Numbered from the stretch's first letter, positions 52,052 to 62,198 are shown. The stretch is 64,000 nucleotides of DNA from an uncultured Eubacterium sp. (GCA_947642745.1 CANRTU010000016.1:1-64000), one strand, 5' to 3'. Program-made: numbers and translations. The notes: generated by a model from the sequence alone, not told the origin.

Positions 52052-52558
52052 TTACTCTTCTTCCCAGTTCAGATGATGCAGTTCCCCTTCCAGTTTCATA
52101 CCGGCAAACTGATTCTGCCGCAGCGCCTCATACAATACAATGGCCGCCGCATTGGCCAGATTCAGGGAACGGGTCTCTCCAAGCATCGGAATACGCACAC
52201 AGGTGTCCGGATGCGCTTTCAGTATCCGTTCCGGAATACCGCCGCTTTCTTTTCCAAACATGATAAAACAGTCAGATTCATAAGAGACATCACTATACAA
52301 ATGATGTCCCTTCGTAGTTGCATAATAAATTTTTGCCCCCGGGTGTTTTTCCATAAAGTGCTCATAATTGACATACGTATAAACATCCAGTTCGCTCCAG
52401 TAATCCATTCCGGCTCGTTTCAGCGCTTTTTCATTGATCCGGAACCCCAGGGGTTCTATCAGATGCAGCTTTGCTCCGGCAGCCACACAGGTTCTGCCTA
52501 TATTGCCTGTATTCTGGGGAATCTCCGGTTCATGTAATACAATATTTAAAGCTGCCAT
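52052..52558 (-). CDS. trmL: tRNA (cytidine(34)-2'-O)-methyltransferase TrmL, 168 aa
   Basis: SPOUT-family: [20 protein letters not shown] at the start, [13 protein letters not shown], and the knot [20 protein letters not shown]. Length is typical. It is encoded 10 bp upstream of EcfA1. It methylates the wobble base of leucine tRNAs. Confidence 0.93.
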   Translation of the reverse strand: MAALNIVLHEPEIPQNTGNIGRTCVAAGAKLHLIEPLGFRINEKALKRAGMDYWSELDVYTYVNYEHFMEKHPGAKIYYATTKGHHLYSDVSYESDCFIMFGKESGGIPERILKAHPDTCVRIPMLGETRSLNLANAAAIVLYEALRQNQFAGMKLEGELHHLNWEEE

Positions 52559-52663
52559 CTTATCTCCTTTTTTCGTATTATATTCCAGTCAGATTTTAAA
52601 ACCGGGATCACAGCATGAAACTTCTCTAATGACTATACAGGTCAGGCCGGAATCCGGATTTTC

Positions 52664-53836
52664 TCATCCATTTCTTAATCTGGTTATAAACTGATTTACA
52701 CGTCCCAGTGCAATTTTCAGATTTTCCAGGGAATACGCATAAGAAATACGGATAAATCCCTCTCCGCTTTTTCCAAAAGCAGATCCCGGCACAACCGCTA
52801 CTTTTTCTGTCATCAGTAGTTTTGTGGCAAATTCATCAGAAGTCATACCAAATTCCCTGATACATGGAAAGACGTAAAATGCTCCGAAAGGTTCAAAACA
52901 GTCCAGTCCCATCTCCTTAAAGGCATACATCAGATAACGGCGTCTGGCATCATATTGCCCACACATCATGGCCACATCTTCATCCCCGTTTTTCAGGGCA
53001 TCTATCGCCGCATACTGGCTGTTTGTAGGGGCGCACATAATCGCAAACTGATGTATTTTCAGCATCTGTTCGAGAATTACATGAGGCCCGCATGCGTAAC
53101 CCAGACGCCAGCCTGTCATGGCATGGGATTTTGAAAACCCGTTGATGACAATTGTGCGCTCCTTCATATCCGGCAAAGACGCAATGGATACATGCTCCTG
53201 TCCTTCCACATATGTAAGTTCCGCATAAATTTCATCGCTTAATACAAATAAATCATGGGCCCTGATGACTTCAGCGATTTCCTCCAGATCCTCCCGTTCC
53301 ATTACCGCTCCGGTAGGATTATTCGGATATGGAAGCACCAGCAGTTTTGTCTTTGGAGTAATGGCCGCTTCCAGCTGTTCTTTTGTAAGACGGAAATCAT
53401 TTTCTGCCTGCAGTTCAATGATAACCGGTTTTCCCCCGGCCAGAATACAGCAGGGCTCATAGGATACATAACTGGGCTGGGGAATCAGTACCTCATCGCC
53501 CGGGTCCAGCATGGTCCGCATGGCAATGTCTATCGCCTCGCTGCCTCCTACTGTTATTAAAGTTTCAGTCTTATAATCATAATCCAGCCGGAACCTGCGC
53601 TTTAAATATCTGGTAATCTCCATGCGCAATTCCGTCAGACCGGAATTGGAAGTATAAAATGTCCTTCCCTTTTCCAGTGAATAAATGCCCTCATCCCGGA
53701 TATGCCAGGGCGTATCAAAATCCGGCTCGCCCACTCCCAGGGAGATCACATCATCCATTTCACTGGCAATGTCAAAAAATTTCCGGATACCGGAAGGCTC
53801 AATCGTTACGATTTCTTTTGATAACGGGTTTCTCAT
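52664..53836 (-). CDS. Class I/II aminotransferase, 390 aa
   Basis: A PLP enzyme of the aspartate/aromatic aminotransferase fold I: ISLGVGEPDFDTPWHI, VLPYPNNPTGAVMERE, FVLSDEIYAELTY and PLP Lys in INGFSKSHAMTGWRLGY. It overlaps the Lrp/AsnC regulator by 4 bp (ATGA), so both are co-translated. It is probably of the PatA/aromatic type; the exact amino acid is unclear. Confidence 0.92.
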   Translation of the reverse strand: MRNPLSKEIVTIEPSGIRKFFDIASEMDDVISLGVGEPDFDTPWHIRDEGIYSLEKGRTFYTSNSGLTELRMEITRYLKRRFRLDYDYKTETLITVGGSEAIDIAMRTMLDPGDEVLIPQPSYVSYEPCCILAGGKPVIIELQAENDFRLTKEQLEAAITPKTKLLVLPYPNNPTGAVMEREDLEEIAEVIRAHDLFVLSDEIYAELTYVEGQEHVSIASLPDMKERTIVINGFSKSHAMTGWRLGYACGPHVILEQMLKIHQFAIMCAPTNSQYAAIDALKNGDEDVAMMCGQYDARRRYLMYAFKEMGLDCFEPFGAFYVFPCIREFGMTSDEFATKLLMTEKVAVVPGSAFGKSGEGFIRISYAYSLENLKIALGRVNQFITRLRNG

Positions 53837-54315
53837 GGCGTCACTAAAATCCTTTCATCTCTGGCTTTCGATGCCATCACAGTTCCATGATCTTTATATT
53901 TCTTCAGAATAAAATTCGTCTTTGTGCTTAAAACAGAATCCAGTGTGGACAGTTTATCCGTCACAAACTGGGAAACCTCCCGCAGCGTTTTCCCTTCCAG
54001 CGTTACCATCAGGTCAAATCCGCCGGAAATTAAAAACACAGCGTTCACTTCCGGATAGTTATAAATCCGTTCGGCCACTTTATCAAAGCCCATCTCTCTC
54101 TGGGGCGTTACCCGTACTTCAATCATGGCTGTGACTTTTTCCACTCCCACTTTATCCCAGTTAATCAGCGTATGATAGCCGCAGATAATATGTTCGCTTT
54201 CCATTTGTTCCAGTTCCTGTACTACAGATGCTTCATCCACACCCAGCATAATTGCCAGTTCCTTTAGATCCACACGGCTGTTTTTTTCGATAAATGTCAA
54301 AATTTTTTCCCGCAT
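53833..54315 (-). CDS. Lrp/AsnC-family regulator, 160 aa
   Basis: The N-terminal winged helix (LTFIEKNSRVDLKELAIMLG) and a RAM domain (EVRVTPQREMGFDKVAERI, VFLISGGFDLMVTLEGKTL) are both complete. It precedes and overlaps the aminotransferase, so it is probably a local regulator responding to an amino acid. Length is typical. Confidence 0.92.
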   Translation of the reverse strand: MREKILTFIEKNSRVDLKELAIMLGVDEASVVQELEQMESEHIICGYHTLINWDKVGVEKVTAMIEVRVTPQREMGFDKVAERIYNYPEVNAVFLISGGFDLMVTLEGKTLREVSQFVTDKLSTLDSVLSTKTNFILKKYKDHGTVMASKARDERILVTP

Positions 54316-54327
54316 ATACTGTCCCCT

Positions 54328-55314
54328 CTATAAAACTGCTTTATATAATTCATCTGTTTTGGGCGGCTCCAGAAATCTTTGTTCTGAATTTGTATAAAGT
54401 ATCCGGTCATTACCTTTCGTGGCCCTGCCGGCCACAACCGCATGGATGCCCTGTTTCTCCAGCTCCCGCACAATCCGGTTGCCGTCTGACGCCGCCATCA
54501 GCATACTGCCACTGGAAATCAGTTCATACGGGTTGATATCAAAAAATTCACAGATCTCAATCGTTTCCTGCTTTACCGGAATCTTTTTTAAATCAATTTC
54601 CAGACCGGTTCCGGATGCTTCCGCCATCTCCCAGAGAGCGCCGTAAATACCGCCCTCTGTTACATCATGCATGGCGCTGACACCGCCCGCAGCAGCTATC
54701 CTGGCTTCCGGCAGCACCGAAAGCCACTGGTCAAACCCTTTTGCCCGGTCGATAAACGCCTGCGTAAAATGTGTCAGCAGTTCAGTCTCTTTTTCTTTTG
54801 CGAGTATGGCTGTTCCTTCAATCCCGATCCATTTCGTAATAATAATATCCATTCCGGGACGTGCCCCTGCCGTAGATATCAGTTTTCCTTTTCTTACTTT
54901 TCCAATGCCTGCCACAGAAATGACCGGCTGGTTCACCGCTCTGGTTACTTCCGTATGTCCGCCCATTACCTGTATGTTCGCTTTTTCACAGGCGTCTTCC
55001 ACCTGCCGCATCATAAGCGCCAGCTTTTTCTCGCTGACAGATTCCGGCAGCAGAACTGTAAGCATAATACCTACTGGTTCCGCTCCGGCGCTGGCCAGGT
55101 CATTTACCGTAATCTGTACTGACAGCGCCCCGATATCCTGCACGGTACCTGTCACCGGGTCCGCAGACATGACCAGCATTTCATCCGGCTCTACAGAAAT
55201 GGCGGCACAGTCTTCTCCTACGGAAGCACCCAGCAGTATTTCCGGCCTGCGGTTATTAATCTGATTAAAAACAGATCGTTTTAACACTGCTTCTGGTATT
55301 TTTCCAATCTTCAT
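54328..55314 (-). CDS. AIR synthase-related (HypE/ThiL-like) protein, 328 aa
   Basis: A PurM-like ATP-binding N-domain with GEDCAAI, ITVNDLASAGAEPVG and VMGGHTEVT, and a C-domain with MHDVTEGGIYGALWEMAE. This is the HypE layout, but the C-terminal cysteine used by HypE is lacking (it ends KTDELYKAVL). No hydrogenase genes are near. It is probably an uncharacterised kinase-like relative. Confidence 0.85.
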   Translation of the reverse strand: MKIGKIPEAVLKRSVFNQINNRRPEILLGASVGEDCAAISVEPDEMLVMSADPVTGTVQDIGALSVQITVNDLASAGAEPVGIMLTVLLPESVSEKKLALMMRQVEDACEKANIQVMGGHTEVTRAVNQPVISVAGIGKVRKGKLISTAGARPGMDIIITKWIGIEGTAILAKEKETELLTHFTQAFIDRAKGFDQWLSVLPEARIAAAGGVSAMHDVTEGGIYGALWEMAEASGTGLEIDLKKIPVKQETIEICEFFDINPYELISSGSMLMAASDGNRIVRELEKQGIHAVVAGRATKGNDRILYTNSEQRFLEPPKTDELYKAVL

Positions 55315-55413
55315 GTCTGTATGAACTCATTACTCCTCTTTTAAATTTTTCTCATGCCATATTCCAGAGCTTATATTACTGGATACTTTTCAGGCTTTCG
55401 TCGGATTTGCGGA

Positions 55414-57135
55414 TCAGCCACTCTTCTTTTTACCTGTATCAGTGTCTGGTAAAAAACTGTTCATCTGTTGTTTTTTCGGTTTCTCATCCTGCTGCGGCTT
55501 TTCATCCTTTGGTTTTTCGTTTCCCGCTGAACCATTTCCTGATGAACTGTTTCCTTCGGATCCATTTCCCTCTGACGGTTTGTCTGGTTTATCCGGTTTG
55601 TCTCCTTCTGCGGGTTTTGATCCATCTGTCGGATCTTCGCCTTCGTCCGGGTTCTCCGGTTCTTCCGGTTCCTGTGGACGTGCCGCAATCGCTGCCGCAT
55701 TGGCTGCCGCAGCCCGGATCGTATTTTCATCCCCTGAAGCGATGGCATTCTGAATCACCGCTCTCGCTTCCGGACTGGAGGTTCTCGTACCTACAATAAT
55801 TGTTCTCGGGGTTGCCGCATACGCACTGTAGTTAAACTCTTCCCGGCTCTGCTCCTCGCCGTTTACTTTCACCACTTTCCACAATCTGGCTGTCTTTCCC
55901 GGATGGGTAGAATTCTGCACTGCCACATAACCCACATCATAGCTTTCAGACGCCTGCACATTGTCAGGAGCCCTGGTCTCACTGATTACTTCACTCTCGA
56001 AGATCACTTCCCTGCCGGGTTTACGTGTTTCCTGTCCATATATGGTAAATGTAAGAATCCCGCCGCTTGCAATGCCCTCGATATAGACCGGTGCGTCAGT
56101 GGTATTTTCAAATTTTAAATCCTTAACTGTTCCTGCGATTGCCGCATCCATGGACGGCTGTACATAAGTAACTATCATAGAGTGGGCGTACCGCTCCCTG
56201 ATCTCAAGCTCTGCCAGAATAGCCGCATTATACAGTGTGGTGGACACCTGGCAGATACCGCCTCCGTATGTGTCCACGACCATTCCATTTTCATAAGAAC
56301 CGGCAAGTTCATAACCATGTTCCGCATCAAAAGGGCTGACCATTTCATAAACAGAAAATACATCTCCGGGATATACTACTGTACCGTTAATCCGGTTACA
56401 GCCATTGTTTACGTTTGTGGCACGTCCGGCGGTGGAACCACTGTAGTCAGTAGAAAAAGTTCCCAGTACGTCTTTTACTTTTGACAGTTCTTCCCGTGAT
56501 CCTCTTGGCTGCACGACTTTGGCCGTCAGTTCAACAGACGCTTCCTTACCATCCCATTTACTGGCAATATATTCCGCAATGGCCTCTGTGGATTCCGGTA
56601 TATTGACGGCGATTCCTTCCTTACCGTCTGTCACTGTAAAAGCCCCGTTTTCTCTTTTCAGTCCGCCGTCCACGGCTTTCTGATTAACTTTACCTTCATT
56701 TTTTTTCAGATATTTTTTTATCTGGTCTTTATCTGCCTCAAACGCCAGATCCAGGCTGCGGGGTTCATGTTCCAGATCTTTTTTATCTTTGTATCTGGTA
56801 ATCAGACTGCCGCTTTTTCCAATCTGAAGCGCTTCGTCCACAATTCCCGTATTCTTCCATTGTATGCCCAGTTGTCCTGCCGTAGCAGCTATTTTTTTCT
56901 TATTTACAGTTAATGTAAGCGTAGTATTTTTTAAATCTTCCACATAATCTGACACTGCCTGTTCTGCTTCCTGCCTGTTCATTCCGCCGACAGAAATATC
57001 CCCGATATAGACATTGTCCAGAATCTGGTCACTTTGTTTTTCATCCGCATACGCCCTGCCGGCAGCCATTCCAGCGGCAATCAGGCCTAATGAGGCGGCG
57101 CAGAGCGCATATTTCATAATACGTTTCAATTTCAT
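55414..57135 (-). CDS. VanW-family cell-envelope protein, 573 aa
   Basis: The start at 57135 is preferred (MKLKRIMKYALCAASLGL). The signal peptide ends near AYADEKQ. Two PG-binding-4 (YoaR-like) regions follow at about 40-210, then the VanW domain (RATNVNNGCNRINGTVV, YGGGICQVSTTLYNAA) at about 230-370. A G5-like beta region follows. The last 90 residues are low complexity and rich in Pro, Glu, Gly and Lys. It is secreted or cell-wall associated; VanW itself has no settled function. Confidence 0.88.
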   Translation of the reverse strand: MKLKRIMKYALCAASLGLIAAGMAAGRAYADEKQSDQILDNVYIGDISVGGMNRQEAEQAVSDYVEDLKNTTLTLTVNKKKIAATAGQLGIQWKNTGIVDEALQIGKSGSLITRYKDKKDLEHEPRSLDLAFEADKDQIKKYLKKNEGKVNQKAVDGGLKRENGAFTVTDGKEGIAVNIPESTEAIAEYIASKWDGKEASVELTAKVVQPRGSREELSKVKDVLGTFSTDYSGSTAGRATNVNNGCNRINGTVVYPGDVFSVYEMVSPFDAEHGYELAGSYENGMVVDTYGGGICQVSTTLYNAAILAELEIRERYAHSMIVTYVQPSMDAAIAGTVKDLKFENTTDAPVYIEGIASGGILTFTIYGQETRKPGREVIFESEVISETRAPDNVQASESYDVGYVAVQNSTHPGKTARLWKVVKVNGEEQSREEFNYSAYAATPRTIIVGTRTSSPEARAVIQNAIASGDENTIRAAAANAAAIAARPQEPEEPENPDEGEDPTDGSKPAEGDKPDKPDKPSEGNGSEGNSSSGNGSAGNEKPKDEKPQQDEKPKKQQMNSFLPDTDTGKKKSG

Positions 57136-57231
57136 CGTCCCTTTCAACTATAAATCACACTTTAATAATTTCCGTCTTTCATTTTATCGCAAATTACAAC
57201 ATTTTATCAGGTCAAATTGTTACAAATATAT

Positions 57232-57260
57232 TTGACATAAACGTTCATTTTCTGTATATT
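57232..57260 (+). promoter_or_regulatory. Promoter-like sequence
   Basis: TTGACA (57232-57237), a 17-bp spacer and TATATT (57255-57260) face right, but the next plus-strand gene is 330 bp away. TATAAT for the minus strand overlaps it at 57263-57258 and could serve the VanW gene. Direction is uncertain. Confidence 0.35.
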
Positions 57261-57312
57261 ATACACGATATCTGTTTTACTTCAGGCGGATTTAATGATA
57301 ACCATACAACCA

Positions 57313-57441
57313 TTATACAAATGCGGCCAGCAACAGTGTCAGCACCATGGACACGGCCAGAAGAACGCAGACTACCGCTGCGGCTGTCCGTTTCTTTTTG
57401 GAAGTATAGATGTTTGTTTTTGTTTTTTTACGATCTGACAT
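57313..57441 (-). CDS. Small single-span membrane protein, 42 aa
   Basis: The start at 57441 has AGAAGG upstream. A basic N-terminus (SDRKKTKTNIYTSKKKRT) is followed by one membrane segment (AAAVVCVLLAVSMVLTLLLA). It is of a type widespread in Clostridia but without a known function. Confidence 0.6.
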   Translation of the reverse strand: MSDRKKTKTNIYTSKKKRTAAAVVCVLLAVSMVLTLLLAAFV

Positions 57442-57589
57442 AAGCAACCTTCTTTCCCAGGCTGTCTGACGGCCTGTATTAAATTTATATTTGCAGATAA
57501 TATTTATCACTAACAGCACACTTTATATATTTAAACTAATAAACCAGACAGACCAGTAAACCAGCTAAAATAGAAAGGATGCAGTTATT

Positions 57590-58201
57590 ATGAACTTACT
57601 CTTACCCTATCTTCTGATCCTGCTGGCAGTCTTCGCACTGCTCAGGAACCGCTCCCACCGTACCTATAAAGAAAAGGAAGAATCTTTCTGGGAAAAAGAA
57701 CAACGGGCAAACCAGACCAGAAAGCAGGATATCAGCAATCTGGATTACATTCAGATCCCGCCGGAACTTATTCCGGACGGCAAATATGCCGACCCGCAGC
57801 TGTCCTCCCTGGAAAAAGAACTGGCAAGACTTGGCAACTGTAAAATACTGAATCTGTCCGGCATATCCAACACAGACCTGAAGCTGAAATATGGCGCCGC
57901 CAACCTGACGTCACTGTCTGAATATGATATGAACTTTACATCACTGGCCAGAACCATTACCGCTTATGGAAAACGTCTGGCAGAACTGGGTCACACAGAA
58001 GACGCTATTGCCATACTGGAATTTGGCGTTTCATGCAAAACGGATATCAGTACCAATTATACGCTCCTTGGCTCATTATATTACGAAAATGGCCAGCCGG
58101 AAAAAGCGGGACTGCTGGCGGATACTGTCCGTAATTCGGACATGCTGTTAAAAGATTCCATCCTGCAGCAGCTGGCTGAAAGCTCAGACGCTTTCCGCTG
58201 A
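57590..58201 (+). CDS. Membrane-anchored TPR protein, 203 aa
   Basis: An N-terminal anchor (LLLPYLLILLAVFALL), a charged linker, then TPR-like repeats (RLAELGHTEDAIAILEFGV; NYTLLGSLYYENGQPEKAGLL). GAAAGGATG lies upstream of the ATG. It is the only plus-strand gene in this part of the window. It probably has a scaffold role. The 58202-58318 gap holds no gene. Confidence 0.8.
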   Translation: MNLLLPYLLILLAVFALLRNRSHRTYKEKEESFWEKEQRANQTRKQDISNLDYIQIPPELIPDGKYADPQLSSLEKELARLGNCKILNLSGISNTDLKLKYGAANLTSLSEYDMNFTSLARTITAYGKRLAELGHTEDAIAILEFGVSCKTDISTNYTLLGSLYYENGQPEKAGLLADTVRNSDMLLKDSILQQLAESSDAFR

Positions 58202-58318
58202 CAGCGGAACACACAGCCCGGTCTGCCGGCAGCTTTCAGGCCGCCGGAAAGACAGGCTGTTTTTATCGGGCTGTTCTTTATGGAGAGATCTGTCAGAAAC
58301 CAGCAGACCCGGCGCCTG

Positions 58319-59035
58319 TCACTTTGGCATTCTGCCATACGTGGCGATAATACGGTCAATCTGTCTGGAAGCCTCATTTTTGGTCAGCGACTCCCAGGGT
58401 ACATTAATTGTAATCTGGTGATAAGCCGCCAGTTCTTTTAAATGATTTTTCTGCCGGAGAGTTGCCGGCTGCTGTTTTTTCGCACGGTAGATTAAAGGTT
58501 CCGGCACAAACAGCTTTGGATAAGCCACCTCATGGGACGCTTCAAATATCTCGTACAGTTCCATGGCCGCCCTGGCGTCATCCAGGGCACGGTGTCTGCG
58601 TTCCCGCCTGATTCCAAAGTAATCGCACAAATCCTGAAGTGTTTTTTTCTGTTCCGCCGGCAGCAATTTTCTGGCGATCTTTAATGTATCGGTACCGTCA
58701 TGCTCAAAGCTGATGTTCCGGTTTCTGGCTGCCTGTTTTAAAAAACTGTAATCAAAAATAATATTATGTCCCAAAAGTACCAGACCAGAACAAAATTCTA
58801 CAATTTCCGGAAAAACTTCATCCAGTTCCCTCCCTGCACCAGCCATTTCGTCTGTGATACCCGTAAGCTGCGTTACTTCAGGCGGCAGCTTCATATGGGG
58901 ACGGATCAGCGCCTGGTACTGCGCCGCGGCTTTTTTATTTTTCACCTGTACCGCACCGATTTCCAGAATGTGATCTGTCCTGGCATTCAGTCCGGTCATT
59001 TCAAGGTCAATTGCCACATAATTTTCCAATATCAA
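58319..59035 (-). CDS. DnaQ-type 3'-5' exonuclease, 238 aa
   Basis: DEDDh motifs: AIDLEMTGLN (Asp10, Glu12), GHNIIFDYSFLKQAA, and HRALDDARAAMELY. It is related to the DNA polymerase III epsilon/PolC exonuclease domain. The ~55-residue C-terminal extension is basic. It overlaps nth by 4 bp. Confidence 0.9.
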   Translation of the reverse strand: MILENYVAIDLEMTGLNARTDHILEIGAVQVKNKKAAAQYQALIRPHMKLPPEVTQLTGITDEMAGAGRELDEVFPEIVEFCSGLVLLGHNIIFDYSFLKQAARNRNISFEHDGTDTLKIARKLLPAEQKKTLQDLCDYFGIRRERRHRALDDARAAMELYEIFEASHEVAYPKLFVPEPLIYRAKKQQPATLRQKNHLKELAAYHQITINVPWESLTKNEASRQIDRIIATYGRMPK

Positions 59036-59664
59036 TGTTTTCTGTCCTCAGCCTTACATAAATCCCGCAAAAAGCATTCACTGCATTTCGGACTTCTGGC
59101 AAAACAGATATTTCTTCCAAAAGTAATAATTTGCATATTATATAATATCCAGTGATCTTTTGGAAGCACTTTCATCAGATCCTGTTCGATTTTTGCGGGA
59201 TCTGATTCCTTCGTAAAGCCAAGACGGTTCGAAATACGCTTTACATGCGTGTCTACAACTACACTCGGTTCATGAAACACATTACCACGAATGACGTTCG
59301 CCGTCTTACGTCCTACACCGGCCAGGCTGGTCAGATCCTCCATGGCGGAAGGCACTTCGCCACCAAACCGGTAAATTAAGTCCCGGCAGCAGGAAATAAT
59401 ATTTCTGGCTTTACTATGATAAAATCCAATGGAATGAATGTCCTGCTCCAGTTCTTCCAGACTGGCATTTGCAAATTTTTCCAGCGAATCATATTTCTGA
59501 AACAAATCCGCAGTAACGATATTCACCCTGGCATCTGTACACTGGGCGCTTAAAATTACAGCGATCAGCAGCTGCCAGTCATTGTCATGATTCAGATAAC
59601 AGATAGCCTGCGTACCATACATCTGGTCCAGACGGTCCAGAATCTGCTTCGTACGTTTTGTCAT
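59032..59664 (-). CDS. nth: Endonuclease III, 210 aa
   Basis: Helix-hairpin-helix with catalytic Lys120 (LAGVGRKTANV) and Asp138 (VVDTHVKR). The [4Fe-4S] cysteines are 187, 194, 197 and 203 in the C-x6-C-x2-C-x5-C order. It removes oxidised pyrimidines in base-excision repair. Length is normal. Confidence 0.95.
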   Translation of the reverse strand: MTKRTKQILDRLDQMYGTQAICYLNHDNDWQLLIAVILSAQCTDARVNIVTADLFQKYDSLEKFANASLEELEQDIHSIGFYHSKARNIISCCRDLIYRFGGEVPSAMEDLTSLAGVGRKTANVIRGNVFHEPSVVVDTHVKRISNRLGFTKESDPAKIEQDLMKVLPKDHWILYNMQIITFGRNICFARSPKCSECFLRDLCKAEDRKH

Positions 59665-59689
59665 TTGCCTGCTCCCCCTGGTATTATCC

Positions 59690-59720
59690 TTAGTTATTCG
59701 TAAAGATCCACAATAACTAA
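59690..59720. promoter_or_regulatory. Inverted repeat upstream of nth
   Basis: TTAGTTATT (59690-59698) and AATAACTAA (59712-59720) are exact complements, 26-56 bp before the nth start. A possible operator. Nothing else is seen between 59721 and 59854. Confidence 0.4.
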
Positions 59721-59854
59721 TGTACGAAAATCAGAACCGTTTTTTGTGGGTGCCTTCCATAGTTTTCATAGTTTTGGTAAAATATGTAAATGAAGTTACG
59801 GATCAGCTTATTCAGAAACTTAATATATTAATGTTCCAGTAAAGCCGGTACAGT

Positions 59855-59896
59855 AAAAACCGGAAGACAGCCCGAATGCCGCCTTCCGGTTTTTTA
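59855..59896 (-). terminator. Terminator of heptad-repeat protein gene
   Basis: AAAAACCGGAAG (59855-59866) pairs with CTTCCGGTTTTT (59883-59894). It lies 25 bp past the stop of the minus-strand gene at 59922 and carries A/T runs on both sides, so it may act in both directions. Confidence 0.75.
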
Positions 59897-59921
59897 ATTA
59901 TTATACCAGACCACTTATTAT

Positions 59922-62156
59922 TTAGTCGTCCTCTGTTTTTATACTCCCGGAACGGAAAATAAATTTTGTAGAAGCATCCTGTTCCTCAGACGCACCGCAG
60001 AATGTACGATAGTCCTCTCCTGCCTGTAAAATAACTTTCACACGTTCCGTAAAATCTTTAATATCTCCATGATATGCGTCAGCTACCCTGGAAACTGCTT
60101 TCTCATCAAACTCTTCCAGACCGTCAGACAGTTCCCTGGCTCCATCTTTCAGCTTCTGTGCGCCTTCACCCAGTCGCATCGCTCCCCCGTTCAGTCTGGA
60201 TACACCATCTTTCAAAGTCTCACTATGTCCGGTGAGTTCCACAGAACCTTCCAGCAGCTGTGCGATCCCGTTTTTCAGGGCCGGTACACTGTCCGCCAGC
60301 TGTTGTGTTCCCTGGCTCAATGCCTGCATCCCGCTCACCAGGCTGTGTCCGGTAGCCGGATCTTTCGTTTCAATCGCTGATACGACCTGTTTTTTCGCTG
60401 ATTCCGCACCTGATATCGCAGCTGCTTCTCCGGCCTGCTTAGCCGCTTCCCTGCACGCCCCTGTTACGGATTCCCCGACGGCTGCGGCCCCCTGACTGGC
60501 TATTCCACTGGTAATACCAGATGCCAGTGCGGAAGATAATCCTCCATTTAATAAAGCAGACGCAAAATAAACTCCATATGTCACATCCGTGCCCGGCATC
60601 GGACTCTGACAGACTTCCGGCGGATAAGTCTGTCCGCTTCCATCTGTAAAGCCATTTGTCCCGTAATATTCCGCCAGTGCCGCCACAACTCCTTCAGAAG
60701 TTAATCCCTGCGCCTGCATACCTGTCTGTATGCCTGCCTGAACCGTCTTTACAGACGCTTCACTGGTTAAAGTATTATTAAAATTCTCCGCAGCCGTATC
60801 ATAAATCATCTGATATGTCTCAGAACCTTCCTGAAACTGCGTCTCCACCGTCCGGGCCACTTCTTTTCTGGCTGCGGCTTTCTCCTTTTCAGTCATCGGT
60901 GTTCTAAGTGACTGATCCAGTTTCTGAATACCGTTATTTAAAGTCCCCGCACTGGAATTTAATGTATTCACGCCCTGTTCCAGCGCACCTGATCCGTCGC
61001 TTAATGTCTGAATGCCCGAAGCCAGTCCGGACACCCCTTCTGTATAAGCGTCAATGCCATCCTTTAAGGTACCGGCCCCGGAAGAAAATTCTTTCATACT
61101 GTCATCCAGTGTATTTATTCCGTCCGACAGCTGGCTGCCCCCGTCTTTCAGCTGGCCCATTGCGTCTGTCATTTCCCCGATCGTATCATCCAGTTCACTT
61201 AAATCAAACCGGCTGGCTATCTCCGCATCCGACAGCAGACCTGTAATTGCCAGCGTCACCGTCATTTCCAGTGAAAAGTTTTCTACATCCGCAGTCACTT
61301 CCACATATTCCGGAAATTCAAAATCACTGTCGAAATCTGTATCCTTCGCTCCCAGACTTTCTTTCAGCCCCGGCATTGCCAGGCCCGCCACTATGATTTT
61401 ATTTCCGTCGGATAATATTTTACCGTTATTCACCCTGACATTGCGGAAACTGTCGTCCAGAATCATACCGGACATAACTGTAAACGGCACGTAAATTTCT
61501 TCGTCCTTACCATTGATCTCTGTCAGTTTCTTTTCGTGATTTGTATAATCAAACCGGATAGTTACCTGACCACTTTTACCTGCCAGCTGCTCAGGCGCAA
61601 TCTCTTTCCCATCCAGATAATAGGTTAAGTTCTCTGTTATTGGTGGTTTTTTTGTAGTGGTGCCTTTATAATAAATGTCCCTGCCTCCGGCTTGCCAGGT
61701 GATCCTGTCACCGTTTTTCGTAAAAGTTTCATCTCCTTTTACATTTTCTATATCAGACAGGCTGGATATATCTTTAATTTCTTCGCCAGCAGAACCATTT
61801 TTAAGCCAGCCACTGACAATCGTCTGACTGATCTGACCGCCTGCATCTGTAATTAAATACACAGTTTCTTCTTTTGCGTCCAGACTTTCAGATGTTTTAT
61901 CCTTATTATCAAATAATGATATAATTTTATTCACTATTGTTTCATCTTTTTTGCTTTCAGCCTTTTTCTGTTTCGGAATTTCGTCTGTTGCGGATTTATT
62001 ACCCTTTTCCGCCACTGGCGCTGTTACCGTATGTTCACCAGCCTGCAGTTTAGCCGGTCCGATACTGCTGCCTGCCAGAATCACACATAATACTCCTGCC
62101 ATTACACTAATTATATATTTATGTTTAAATTTTTCTTTTAACCTTTGATAACGCAT
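59922..62156 (-). CDS. Heptad-repeat exoprotein (YhgE/Pip-like), 744 aa
   Basis: The N-terminal anchor or signal (YIISVMAGVLCVILAGSS) is followed by a large extracellular region. From about 330 to 420 and 610 to 690, heptads of the type LxDGxxxLxxG repeat (TLKDGIDAYTEGVSGLASGI). Such proteins are often annotated as X-X-X-Leu-X-X-Gly repeat proteins. It directly follows the MMPL transporter gene and probably works with it in lipid or envelope export. Confidence 0.8.
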   Translation of the reverse strand: MRYQRLKEKFKHKYIISVMAGVLCVILAGSSIGPAKLQAGEHTVTAPVAEKGNKSATDEIPKQKKAESKKDETIVNKIISLFDNKDKTSESLDAKEETVYLITDAGGQISQTIVSGWLKNGSAGEEIKDISSLSDIENVKGDETFTKNGDRITWQAGGRDIYYKGTTTKKPPITENLTYYLDGKEIAPEQLAGKSGQVTIRFDYTNHEKKLTEINGKDEEIYVPFTVMSGMILDDSFRNVRVNNGKILSDGNKIIVAGLAMPGLKESLGAKDTDFDSDFEFPEYVEVTADVENFSLEMTVTLAITGLLSDAEIASRFDLSELDDTIGEMTDAMGQLKDGGSQLSDGINTLDDSMKEFSSGAGTLKDGIDAYTEGVSGLASGIQTLSDGSGALEQGVNTLNSSAGTLNNGIQKLDQSLRTPMTEKEKAAARKEVARTVETQFQEGSETYQMIYDTAAENFNNTLTSEASVKTVQAGIQTGMQAQGLTSEGVVAALAEYYGTNGFTDGSGQTYPPEVCQSPMPGTDVTYGVYFASALLNGGLSSALASGITSGIASQGAAAVGESVTGACREAAKQAGEAAAISGAESAKKQVVSAIETKDPATGHSLVSGMQALSQGTQQLADSVPALKNGIAQLLEGSVELTGHSETLKDGVSRLNGGAMRLGEGAQKLKDGARELSDGLEEFDEKAVSRVADAYHGDIKDFTERVKVILQAGEDYRTFCGASEEQDASTKFIFRSGSIKTEDD

Positions 62157-62198
62157 ATTTTCACTCCTTAAATATTATATTTATGTTAATAAAAACAC

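Noticed and set aside
55461-55748. Arg/Gln-rich minus-strand ORF inside the VanW gene
   Set aside because: It is the alternative-frame reading of the low-complexity tail of the VanW protein and has no start signals.
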